64,000 nt of DNA from Eutrophocola salsuginis (lineage in GTDB: Bacteria; Pseudomonadota; Gammaproteobacteria; Pseudomonadales; Pseudohongiellaceae). Within the stretch, counting starts at the first letter, position 1; the number at the start of each line of letters is the position of its first letter. Below, piece by piece: positions 24,070-32,005 of this stretch. The stretch covers positions 186,001 through 250,000 of the forward strand of contig JAYQTB010000004.1 in NCBI GenBank assembly GCA_038147195.1, written 5' to 3'. The notes below the pieces were generated by a model. That model was not told the origin of the DNA and did not search any database. It saw only the letters and a list, made by a program, of their open reading frames with translations. The position numbers and the translations under genes were made by a program.

Positions 24070-25722
24070 TTGGACAGTTTCAATGCATTTTTGATGACAC
24101 TGGATGGTTACCTAGGGTCGTCGGCATGGTTTCCGTTCGTACTATTAGGCGTAGGACTATTCTTTACCATCTACCTGGGCTTTCCCCAGTTCCGTTATTT
24201 TTCCCATGCCTGGGCCGTCCTTCGCGGCAAGTATGAAAGTCCCGATGATCCCGGCGACACCAGCCACTTTCAGGCCCTGAGCACCGCGCTGTCAGGCACT
24301 GTCGGTACAGGCAATATCGGTGGCGTAGGCCTGGCAATATATATCGGGGGGCCCGCCGCACTGTTCTGGATGTGGATGACTGCTTTCTTAGGCATGGCCA
24401 CTAAGTTCGTTGAAGTCACTCTCTCGCACGAATATCGCATCAAGACGGACAACGGCACCATGGCCGGCGGTCCAATGTATTACATGGAGCATGGCCTGAA
24501 AATGCACTGGTTGGCCATCTTCTTCGCCATGGCTACTGTCATTTGTTCCTTTGGCACCGGCAACCTCCCACAGATTAACAATATTGCCATCAGTGTCGAA
24601 TCGAGCTTCGGCATACGGCCTATCATTACAGGTGCTGTCCTGGCTAGCTTGCTGTTCCTGGTCATCGTCGGCGGTATCAGGCGCATAGCACGTGTTGCCG
24701 CAACAATCGTGCCGACCATGGCCACACTATATCTGCTCGGAGCACTTTCCGTCATTCTAATGAACTATCAGAACATCATTCCTTCATTCATCAGCATTTT
24801 CAGCGATGTCTTTACAGGTTCATCCGCTACCGGTGGGTTCCTGGGTGCCAGTTTTGCTTACGCGTTCAATCGAGGGGTTAACCGCGGACTGTTTTCCAAC
24901 GAAGCCGGACAGGGTTCGGCGCCGATTGCGCATGCTTCCGCCAAAGCCGACGAGCATGTTTCGGAAGGTATGGTTTCCCTGCTCGAACCCTTCATCGATA
25001 CCATTATCATTTGTACGATAACAGGCTTGGTCATTCTATCGTCCGGGGTTTGGACGCAGAAATTCGATAATGAATTCCAGACTGCCGACCTAGTCATTCT
25101 TGATGGCATCTACAGCGAGCAGGTCGAGTTAGACCGTGAGGCATTGTTCGATTTCCTGGTGAACGGTGATGACAATGCAGTCACGCGCTTTAACGGCACG
25201 CTAAACGTGATCAGCGGTTTGCCGGATCGAGCCGATTTCACGGTACTGCATGCCCGTTCCATCGCAGAGGGAGTGGCGTATTTCCAGAACGGGGAGCTGT
25301 ACACAGGAGTCGTCAGCATCACCAACGGTTTGCCGGATGACCCGACGATCACCCTGCGTGGAAAATCACGCATTCACTCTGCTGCTCTGACCACCATGGC
25401 ATTCACTTACGGTATCGCCGGGCAGTACGGGCAGTACATCGTATCCCTTTCATTAGTGCTGTTTGCCTTTTCGACCGCAATCGCTTGGTCGTATTACGGC
25501 GACCGTGCCATTATCTACCTGGTGGGATTTAAGTACGTGCAGGCATACCGGATCGTATATTGCGTCGCTTTCTTTATCGCCGCCTTTACTGATACCACCA
25601 TCGTCTGGAATTTCTCAGCCGTTGCTATTGTGGTCATGACGCTACCCAACCTCTTTGGAATTTTTATGATGAGGAAGAATGTGAAAGAACATGTCGATAA
25701 CTATTGGAAGGACTACGATTAG
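24070..25722 (+). CDS. Sodium:alanine/glycine symporter (AGCS family) with an inserted domain
   Basis: 550 residues; most AGCS carriers have ~450-480. TTG 24070 is used, with a GAGGATAGAG ribosome binding site; no ATG gives the full N-terminus. Family motifs: TALSGTVGTGNIGGVGLAIY, GGPAALFWMWMTAFLGMATKF, GGPMYYMEHGL, RGLFSNEAGQGSAPIAHA and FAFSTAIAWSYYGDRA. About ten membrane helices are apparent. Between GLVILSSGVW (~328) and HSAALTTMAFTYG (~435) there are ~105 hydrophilic residues not expected in the family, probably a loop domain on one membrane face. The role is Na+-coupled uptake of a small neutral amino acid in the inner membrane. Monocistronic, divergent from the PRTase. Confidence 0.9.
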   Translation: MDSFNAFLMTLDGYLGSSAWFPFVLLGVGLFFTIYLGFPQFRYFSHAWAVLRGKYESPDDPGDTSHFQALSTALSGTVGTGNIGGVGLAIYIGGPAALFWMWMTAFLGMATKFVEVTLSHEYRIKTDNGTMAGGPMYYMEHGLKMHWLAIFFAMATVICSFGTGNLPQINNIAISVESSFGIRPIITGAVLASLLFLVIVGGIRRIARVAATIVPTMATLYLLGALSVILMNYQNIIPSFISIFSDVFTGSSATGGFLGASFAYAFNRGVNRGLFSNEAGQGSAPIAHASAKADEHVSEGMVSLLEPFIDTIIICTITGLVILSSGVWTQKFDNEFQTADLVILDGIYSEQVELDREALFDFLVNGDDNAVTRFNGTLNVISGLPDRADFTVLHARSIAEGVAYFQNGELYTGVVSITNGLPDDPTITLRGKSRIHSAALTTMAFTYGIAGQYGQYIVSLSLVLFAFSTAIAWSYYGDRAIIYLVGFKYVQAYRIVYCVAFFIAAFTDTTIVWNFSAVAIVVMTLPNLFGIFMMRKNVKEHVDNYWKDYD

Positions 25723-25925
25723 TTATTTGGTTGGGTAGAGTATTTAATTAAGCAGTAGCAGCTACGGTCGTCATCCATTTGTAAAAAATCGTAATCGGTC
25801 ACATACTATTTGTATGCTCCCGACTCTGAAAATATTTTTTGCCTGTATCTATATTCGCTCGCGGCGCAACCAGAGCGATGCTTTATTGGGCGTTCGGCGC
25901 TGCGCTTGAATGCCAGCCGTCGAGG

Positions 25926-26912
25926 TTAATTTTCTTCTTCGCTTTCAGTGCCGGGATCGCCGAGCAAGCCCAAAGAAATTACATTCAGGATCGATCGAGG
26001 CCTCTCGGTTTCGGGTATGGAAAAGCCTTCCTGGCCTGCGGTTCTGGTCGGACGCCGGGTCGGGGCGAGGGGGGTGTCCTTCTTGTTGGAGCCCACCAGC
26101 CCGAAGCTGATGGAATACAAGAAGGAGGGGTCGGTGATCTGCGTGTTGACGATGAAGTTGCCTTCCGGCGTGAGCTGCGGACTGTCTGGGTAGTTCAGCT
26201 TGAGAATTTCCAGCGAAGCATCGGCGAGATCGTTTAGGCCCATACGCAGGTACATTTCAACCATGATCTCAAGTGCCCTGGGAACAGACGGGGCGCCCTG
26301 GAAATTTTCCATCACATAACGCGCCCGGTTGAGGGCGGACAGGTAAGCCTGCCGCTCGATATAAAATTCGGCCACGTGTACTTCGTAATCGGCCAGCAGA
26401 TTCTTCAGGTAAATCATGCGCGCCCTAGCATCGGGAGCGTATTGGCTTTGAGGGAAAATGTTCAGCAACTGGGCAAAGTCCGCGAATGATTCACGCGCCT
26501 TGCCCGGGTCGCGCTTGCTAGGATCGGTCGGCAGGTAACGACCAAGAATGCGGGCGTCCTCGCTGTAGTAGGCCATGCCCTTCATATAGTAGGCGTAATC
26601 GAGGCTCTCGCTGTCTGGATAAAGGCGTATGAAACGGTCAGCCGCGGCGCGTGCCGCTTCCGGTTCGCTGTTGCGGTAGTAGGCGTAGATCAGCTCGAGC
26701 TGAGATTGTTCGGCGTACTGACCGAAGGGAAACTGCGCTTCCAGCTGCTGCCAGATGGCTATGGCACGCGGCCAGTTGCTGACGTCCATGGAGCGCTCAC
26801 CCTCGTTGTAGAGTAAATCCTCGCCGGAATTGGTGAAATCCTCGTCGTCGGAAGAGCAGCCGCCAAGCAGGGCGGTCATGACTAAAAGCATTGTAAGGAA
26901 AAGTTTTTTCAC
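25926..26912 (-). CDS. bamD: Outer membrane protein assembly factor BamD
   Basis: Lipoprotein of the BAM complex, which inserts beta-barrels into the outer membrane. The signal ends in the lipobox LLGGC (Cys19). TPR pairs follow: LYNEGERSMDVSNWPRAI, QLELIYAYYRNSEPEAARAA, FIRLYPDSESLDYAYYMKG, and the conserved DPGKARESFADFAQLLNIFP. At 328 residues it is ~80 longer than the E. coli protein (245); the extra part (~245-328) is a low-complexity, Pro/Arg/Glu-rich tail with two short hydrophobic repeats ending in a run of Glu. It is divergent from rluD, as in E. coli. Confidence 0.93.
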   Translation of the reverse strand: MKKLFLTMLLVMTALLGGCSSDDEDFTNSGEDLLYNEGERSMDVSNWPRAIAIWQQLEAQFPFGQYAEQSQLELIYAYYRNSEPEAARAAADRFIRLYPDSESLDYAYYMKGMAYYSEDARILGRYLPTDPSKRDPGKARESFADFAQLLNIFPQSQYAPDARARMIYLKNLLADYEVHVAEFYIERQAYLSALNRARYVMENFQGAPSVPRALEIMVEMYLRMGLNDLADASLEILKLNYPDSPQLTPEGNFIVNTQITDPSFLYSISFGLVGSNKKDTPLAPTRRPTRTAGQEGFSIPETERPRSILNVISLGLLGDPGTESEEEN

Positions 26913-27043
26913 AACGAGTTGTGGATTGTTTCAGAGCACTGACTAAATAAGGCACGCAGTGTACTATGATCTGTTGCGTGAACAAAGGCGAGCGTTGCGC
27001 CGGCCCACAACCAAAGCTATTAACTACTTTCTTAGATCCTTAT

Positions 27044-28027
27044 ATGAGCGAAAAGTTTGCCGGCTCCGGCGAAACCAAGGAAGAATCAACCTTGGGCGGG
27101 GAAGTTACCTCAGATATGCGTGGGCAACGTCTGGACCAAGCCGCGGCCCTGCTGTTTCCGGAATATTCCCGGGCCCGCCTGCAGGGCTGGATTCGGGACG
27201 GCAACTTGTTACTGAACGGTAAACCAGCCAAGGGCAAGGATAAGGTACTGGGCGGGGAAATCCTAACGCTGGTGGCCGAGGTGGAAGGCCAGGAACACTG
27301 GGAAGCCGAAGCGCTGCCGCTGGATATTGTTCATGAAGACGACGCCATCATTGTGATCAACAAGCCGGCGGGCCTGGTAGTGCATCCGGCCGCGGGCAAC
27401 CGCACCGGGACCCTGCTCAACGGCCTGTTGCATCATTGTAAGTCCCTGAACCAGGTGCCGCGCGCCGGCATCGTTCACCGTCTCGACAAGGACACCAGCG
27501 GGCTGATGGTGGTGGCCAAGACTCTGGAAAGCCACCTGGACCTTGTTGAGCAGTTGCGAGTAAGGACGGTTAGTCGCATATACATGGCGGTAGTCTACGG
27601 TGTGCTAACTGCCGGCGGAACCGTGGATGAACCCCTCGGCAGGCACCCGGTACACCGTACCCGTCGCGCGGTATCGAATAACGCCGATACCCGCGAGGCA
27701 GTCACCCATTACCGTATCCTGAAAAAATTCCGCAGCCATACCCTAGTGCAGTGTGAACTAAAAACCGGACGTACCCACCAGATTCGCGTGCACATGGCGT
27801 ATATCGGTTACCCGCTGGTAGGCGATACGCTTTACGGTGGGCGTCCGCGCATTCCCAAAGGCGCGGCCCCGGCGCTAATCAACTGCCTCAAACATTTCAA
27901 ACGACAGGCGCTGCATGCCTGGCAACTCGGCCTTGAGCACCCGGTTACCGGAGAATCCATGGCCTGGCAGGTCGACCTACCTGATGACATGCAGGCATTA
28001 CAGGCATTGATGGAGCAGGACAATTAA
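27044..28027 (+). CDS. rluD: 23S rRNA pseudouridine synthase RluD
   Basis: Makes the helix-69 pseudouridines (1911/1915/1917) of 23S rRNA. The product has 327 residues from ATG 27044 (MSEKFAGSG); the frame is open from 26966 but the extra residues are not family-like. An S4 RNA-binding domain (GQRLDQAAALLFPEYSRARLQGWIRDGNLLLNG) is followed by the RluA-type catalytic domain: VINKPAGLVVHPAAGN, AGIVHRLDKDTSGLMVVAK with the catalytic Asp (~146), and TGRTHQIRVHMAYIGYPLVGD. The ribosome binding site is weak. The stop codon overlaps the pgeF start region, so the pair is probably coupled. Confidence 0.94.
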   Translation: MSEKFAGSGETKEESTLGGEVTSDMRGQRLDQAAALLFPEYSRARLQGWIRDGNLLLNGKPAKGKDKVLGGEILTLVAEVEGQEHWEAEALPLDIVHEDDAIIVINKPAGLVVHPAAGNRTGTLLNGLLHHCKSLNQVPRAGIVHRLDKDTSGLMVVAKTLESHLDLVEQLRVRTVSRIYMAVVYGVLTAGGTVDEPLGRHPVHRTRRAVSNNADTREAVTHYRILKKFRSHTLVQCELKTGRTHQIRVHMAYIGYPLVGDTLYGGRPRIPKGAAPALINCLKHFKRQALHAWQLGLEHPVTGESMAWQVDLPDDMQALQALMEQDN

Positions 28028-28784
28028 ATCTGATTCTTTTTTCATTCCTGACTGGCCGGCGCCGGCCAATATCCGCGCCACTGTCACGACCCGCATCGGC
28101 GGCATCAGTGCCCCCCCCTATGACATGTTCAACTTGGGTGCGCATTTAGGTGACGAGGACTACGCCGTGCACCACAACCGCAAGCTGCTGGCTGACGACA
28201 TTGGCGGCGCGACACAATTCCAGTGGATCCGGCAGGTGCATGGCACCGATGTGCTGGTGCTGGATAACGGCCTGGTCGATGAATGCCGGGAAGCGGACGC
28301 GATATATACGCAGGCAACGGACATTGCCTGCGGCGTGCTGACTGCCGATTGCCTATCTGTGTTCCTCTGCGACGACGAGGGGCAGGAGATCGCCGTGGCT
28401 CATGCTGGCTGGCGTGGCCTGGCCGGTGGCGTGCTGCAGAATACCCTGGAACAGTTCGATGCCGATCCGGCGCGTATCCTGGCCTGGATCGGTCCCGGCA
28501 TCGGTCCATGTCATTTCGAAGTGGGAGACGATGTCCTTGATGCCTTCCTGGACATGGACATCGCGGAAATCGACAACGAGGTAGGCATCCTGTTCCAGGA
28601 AAGTGAAGAGCCGGGTAAATGGATGTGCGACCTGTGGGGGTTGGCGAAGATAATCCTCGCTGCCCAGGGTGTGAAACAGGTGTACGGCGAGCCCATCTGC
28701 ACCTGTTGCGAATTCGACCGTTTCTATTCCTTCCGGCGGGATGGCCAAACCGGGCGTTTTGCGAGCGTTATATGGAAAGAATAG
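28023..28784 (+). CDS. pgeF: PgeF/YfiH (DUF152) laccase-domain protein, probable ATT start
   Basis: Cytoplasmic multicopper-oxidoreductase-fold protein; PgeF in E. coli is a peptidoglycan-editing factor that removes mis-incorporated Ser muropeptide precursors. Metal/active-site blocks: QVHGTDVLVLD, TADCLSVFL, VAHAGWRGLAGG and GPGIGPCHFEVG. The first in-frame ATG (28125) would discard the conserved IPDWPAPANIRA and TTRIGGIS region, and there is no GTG or TTG upstream. ATT at 28023 has GGAG seven bases before it and gives 253 residues, close to the E. coli length. The start overlaps the rluD stop (AATTAA). The family call is firm; the start codon is inferred. Confidence 0.9.
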   Translation: MKSDSFFIPDWPAPANIRATVTTRIGGISAPPYDMFNLGAHLGDEDYAVHHNRKLLADDIGGATQFQWIRQVHGTDVLVLDNGLVDECREADAIYTQATDIACGVLTADCLSVFLCDDEGQEIAVAHAGWRGLAGGVLQNTLEQFDADPARILAWIGPGIGPCHFEVGDDVLDAFLDMDIAEIDNEVGILFQESEEPGKWMCDLWGLAKIILAAQGVKQVYGEPICTCCEFDRFYSFRRDGQTGRFASVIWKE

Positions 28785-28800
28785 TGTCTCTGGTCCGGAT

Positions 28801-28814
28801 TTGATATTTATCAA
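28801..28814. promoter_or_regulatory. FNR/ANR-type palindrome upstream of clpB
   Basis: TTGATATTTATCAA fits TTGAT-N4-ATCAA perfectly. It lies 17 bp after the pgeF stop and ~68 bp upstream of the start predicted from the heat-shock promoter. An A/T-rich perfect palindrome can also occur by chance, so the call is tentative. Confidence 0.4.
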
Positions 28815-28841
28815 ATAACGCTAGTCTCTAAGGCGGTCTGA

Positions 28842-28869
28842 CTTGAATCGTCCCCTTTAATCCCCACAT
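28842..28869 (+). promoter_or_regulatory. Heat-shock (sigma-32) promoter of clpB
   Basis: CTTGAAT (28842-28848) and CCCCACAT (28862-28869) match the sigma-32 consensus (CTTGAAA, CCCCATNT) with a 13-bp spacer. The start codon is 39 bp downstream of the -10. Confidence 0.8.
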
Positions 28870-28907
28870 TGTCTGTAATGTATTCATAACCTCGTGGGCA
28901 TTCACGT

Positions 28908-31490
28908 ATGCGCATGGATAAACTGACCAGCAAACTGCAGGTGGCCTTATCGGACGCCCAGTCGCTTGCAGTGGGCGAGGATCACAACTACATCGAGCCG
29001 GCACATCTTGTCAGAGTGCTGGTGGACCAGAAGGGCGGTTCCATCCGTCCGCTGCTGATGCAGACCGGATTCGACATACCGGCGCTGCGCAACGCTCTCA
29101 AGAAAATTATGGAGGGACTGCCCGTGGTCAAGGATCACAGTGGTGAGGTCCTCATGTCGCCTGACCTGGGCAAGCTGCTCAATATTGCCGACAAGATCAG
29201 TCAGAAGGGCGGCGATCAATACATCTCCAGCGAAAACGTGTTTCTGGCGGCCATGGACGACAAGGGCGCCCTGGGCAAGCTGCTGAATTCTTTCAACGTG
29301 TCCAAACAGGCGCTGGAGAACGCCATCAAGAATTTGCGCGGCGGCGCCAGCGTGGATAATCCCGAGGCCGAGGAAAATTACCAGGCCCTGGAAAAATTCA
29401 CCGTCGACGTCACCCAGAAAGCCGAGCAGGGCGAACTCGACCCGGTGATCGGACGTGACGACGAAATACGTCGTACCATCCAGGTCCTTCAGCGCCGCAC
29501 CAAGAACAATCCCGTGTTAATAGGCGAACCCGGTGTCGGCAAGACCGCCATCTTGGACGGTCTTGCTCAGCGCATAGTTAACGGTGAAGTGCCCGAAGGC
29601 CTTAAGGACAAGCGCATCCTGTCCCTTGACATGGGTGCCCTGATCGCCGGCGCCAAGTTCCGCGGTGAGTTCGAGGAGCGTCTGAAGAGCGTCCTAAACG
29701 AGCTGTCCAAGCAGGAAGGGCAGGTCATCCTGTTCATCGACGAAATTCACACCATGGTCGGCGCCGGCAAGGCCGAGGGCGCCATGGATGCGGGCAACAT
29801 GCTTAAACCTGCACTGGCGCGCGGCGAACTGCACTGCGTGGGCGCCACCACTCTCGATGAATACCGTAAATTTATCGAAAAGGACGCTGCGCTCGAGCGC
29901 CGCTTCCAGAAAGTTCTGGTGGATGAACCTACCGAGGAGGATACCGTAGCGATACTGCGCGGCCTGAAAGAGCGATATGAAGTGCACCATGGTGTAAATA
30001 TCACCGACTCGGCCATAATCGCTGCGGCCAAATTGTCGCAGCGCTACATCACCGACCGCCAGCTGCCTGACAAGGCCATCGACCTGATCGACGAGGCGGC
30101 CTCGCTCATCCGCATGGAAATCGATTCCAAGCCGGAGGAAATGGACCGCCTGGAACGCCGCATCATGCAGCTCAAGATGGAGCGTGAGGCGATAAAGAAG
30201 GAAACCGACGAGGCCTCGAAGAAACGCTTGGAAAAAATCGAAGAAGAGATCAAGGGGCTCGAGCGCGAGTTCTCCGACCTGGATGAAATTCTGAAATCGG
30301 AAAAGGCTGTCGTGCAGGGCGCCACCAAGATCAAGAGTGACCTGGAGCAGGCCCGCATCGACATGGAAGCTGCACGCCGCGCATCCGACCTGACACGCAT
30401 GAGCGAATTGCAGTATGGCATCATCCCCGACCTGGAAAAGAAACTCGCTCAGGCCGAGGGAGCCAATAACACCGAAATGAAATTGCTGCGTGACAAGGTG
30501 ACCGAGGAGGAAATCGCCGAAGTGGTTTCTCGCGCCACCGGTATCCCGATTGCCAAGATGCTGGAGAGCGAGAAGCAGAAACTGCTGCGCATGGAAGACG
30601 AACTACACAAGCGCGTCATCGGTCAGGACGAGGCGGTCGATGCCGTCGCCAATGCGGTGCGCCGTTCACGCTCCGGCCTTTCAGACCCGCACCGGCCCAA
30701 CGGTTCGTTTCTTTTCCTGGGCCCGACCGGTGTCGGTAAAACTGAACTCTGCAAGGCACTGGCCCAGTTCCTGTTCGACACCGAAGACGCCATGGTGCGC
30801 ATCGACATGAGCGAATTCATGGAGCAGCACAGCGTGGCCCGATTGATCGGTGCCCCGCCGGGTTATGTCGGCTACGAAGAGGGCGGTTACCTGACCGAAG
30901 CGGTCCGCCGCCGTCCCTACGCCGTACTGCTGCTGGATGAGGTGGAAAAGGCCCACCCTGACGTGTTTAACATCCTGCTGCAGGTGCTAGATGACGGCCG
31001 ACTCACCGACGGCCATGGCCGCACCGTCGACTTCCGAAACACCGTCGTGGTGATGACCTCTAACCTCGGCTCAGACCGTATCCAGGAAATGGTGATGGGC
31101 GATGCCGGCGGCTCTGCGTATGACCAGGTCATGACCGCTGTCATGAACGTGGTAGGTAAGCATTTCAGGCCCGAGTTCCTCAACCGTATCGACGAAGTGG
31201 TGGTGTTCCATCCGCTGGCTGCCGAACAGGTGCGCAGCATCGCCGATATCCAGGTCCAGCTGCTGCAGAAACGCCTGGACCAGCTCGATATGCACCTGTA
31301 TCTGGGTGAGGGTGTGCTGGACAAGATCGCCGAGCTGGGATTCGATCCGGTATACGGCGCAAGGCCTCTCAAGCGTGCCATCCAGCAATGGATTGAGAAT
31401 CCGCTGGCACAGAAGGTTCTGTGTGGTAGCTATTCGCCCGGGGATGGGATCAATGTGGATGTGGAAGACGACGAGATTGTCTTTTTATGA
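28908..31490 (+). CDS. clpB: ATP-dependent disaggregase ClpB
   Basis: Hexameric AAA+ chaperone that pulls proteins out of aggregates together with DnaK. 860 residues, the usual length. N-domain (TSKLQVALSDAQSLAVGEDH), first AAA+ module with Walker A GEPGVGKT (~205) and Walker B VILFIDEIHTMVGAG, a coiled-coil middle domain (~410-530, Lys/Glu-rich), second AAA+ module with Walker A GPTGVGKT (~605), and a C-terminal ARPLKRAIQQWIENPLA segment. MRMDKL matches the family N-terminus. It is preceded by a clear sigma-32 promoter and ends with a strong terminator. Order rluD-pgeF-clpB is as in E. coli. Confidence 0.97.
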   Translation: MRMDKLTSKLQVALSDAQSLAVGEDHNYIEPAHLVRVLVDQKGGSIRPLLMQTGFDIPALRNALKKIMEGLPVVKDHSGEVLMSPDLGKLLNIADKISQKGGDQYISSENVFLAAMDDKGALGKLLNSFNVSKQALENAIKNLRGGASVDNPEAEENYQALEKFTVDVTQKAEQGELDPVIGRDDEIRRTIQVLQRRTKNNPVLIGEPGVGKTAILDGLAQRIVNGEVPEGLKDKRILSLDMGALIAGAKFRGEFEERLKSVLNELSKQEGQVILFIDEIHTMVGAGKAEGAMDAGNMLKPALARGELHCVGATTLDEYRKFIEKDAALERRFQKVLVDEPTEEDTVAILRGLKERYEVHHGVNITDSAIIAAAKLSQRYITDRQLPDKAIDLIDEAASLIRMEIDSKPEEMDRLERRIMQLKMEREAIKKETDEASKKRLEKIEEEIKGLEREFSDLDEILKSEKAVVQGATKIKSDLEQARIDMEAARRASDLTRMSELQYGIIPDLEKKLAQAEGANNTEMKLLRDKVTEEEIAEVVSRATGIPIAKMLESEKQKLLRMEDELHKRVIGQDEAVDAVANAVRRSRSGLSDPHRPNGSFLFLGPTGVGKTELCKALAQFLFDTEDAMVRIDMSEFMEQHSVARLIGAPPGYVGYEEGGYLTEAVRRRPYAVLLLDEVEKAHPDVFNILLQVLDDGRLTDGHGRTVDFRNTVVVMTSNLGSDRIQEMVMGDAGGSAYDQVMTAVMNVVGKHFRPEFLNRIDEVVVFHPLAAEQVRSIADIQVQLLQKRLDQLDMHLYLGEGVLDKIAELGFDPVYGARPLKRAIQQWIENPLAQKVLCGSYSPGDGINVDVEDDEIVFL

Positions 31491-31492
31491 TG

Positions 31493-31521
31493 AAAACGCC
31501 GGGGAAAGCCGGCGTTTTTTT
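31493..31521 (+). terminator. Rho-independent terminator of clpB
   Basis: AAAACGCCGG / CCGGCGTTTT with a six-base loop and a seven-T tract begins 3 bp after the clpB stop. Confidence 0.9.
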
Positions 31522-31567
31522 ATCTGAGTGGTTTTCAGTCCCGCGATTTTATCTGTTGCATCTATAG

Positions 31568-31726
31568 TTATATTTCATAGTTAATCGGCGGTAAAACCCA
31601 TACCGCCCAGATAGTGGCATTAGAAATGTCAATACCATTGATTTCCCACCAGCTTTCGGAGGGTATGTAATCATTGATGGTGCGAAATAGCACTAAGGCA
31701 AAGATGAGAATATAGCTTCGGGTCAT
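31568..31726 (-). CDS. Possible small membrane protein (52 aa)
   Basis: A 52-codon ORF, with one hydrophobic helix (YILIFALVLF) near the N-terminus and a Trp-rich tail (ESWWEINGIDISNAT, IWAVWVLPP). Family unknown. It lies downstream of another tiny membrane ORF on the same strand, in a 470-bp region with no other coding signal. Translation is unproven; the ribosome binding site is poor. Confidence 0.4.
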   Translation of the reverse strand: MTRSYILIFALVLFRTINDYIPSESWWEINGIDISNATIWAVWVLPPINYEI

Positions 31727-31792
31727 CAACTTCTAATGCAAATGCAAAAGTTTCCTTTTGATGTGCAAGATAGCCATGCTAGTAGTGACCAA

Positions 31793-31933
31793 TCAGAACA
31801 CGGCGCGGCAGAACAGGGTGGCGCCAAAGGTGGGGCCGAAGTTACCGGTGGTTATTAAAAGCATGATGGCGCCAATCGACCCGATCACGATGCTGGCCAG
31901 GTAAATGCGGCGAGTTATCTGACGCACCTTCAT
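31793..31933 (-). CDS. Possible small membrane protein (46 aa)
   Basis: A 46-codon ORF starting MKVRQITRR, followed by a clear transmembrane helix (IYLASIVIGSIGAIMLLI) and a short GNFGPTFGATLF tail. The positive-inside N-terminus and codon choice look genuine. Divergent from the PHP lipoprotein gene and 67 bp upstream of the 52-aa ORF. Not recognised; the assignment rests on composition only. Confidence 0.45.
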   Translation of the reverse strand: MKVRQITRRIYLASIVIGSIGAIMLLITTGNFGPTFGATLFCRAVF

Positions 31934-32005
31934 CTTTTCTACATCAAATTCATCTATTATTAGTCTACCAATTACCGGTAACAGATACAGGTGAAGCCCT
32001 TGTCA

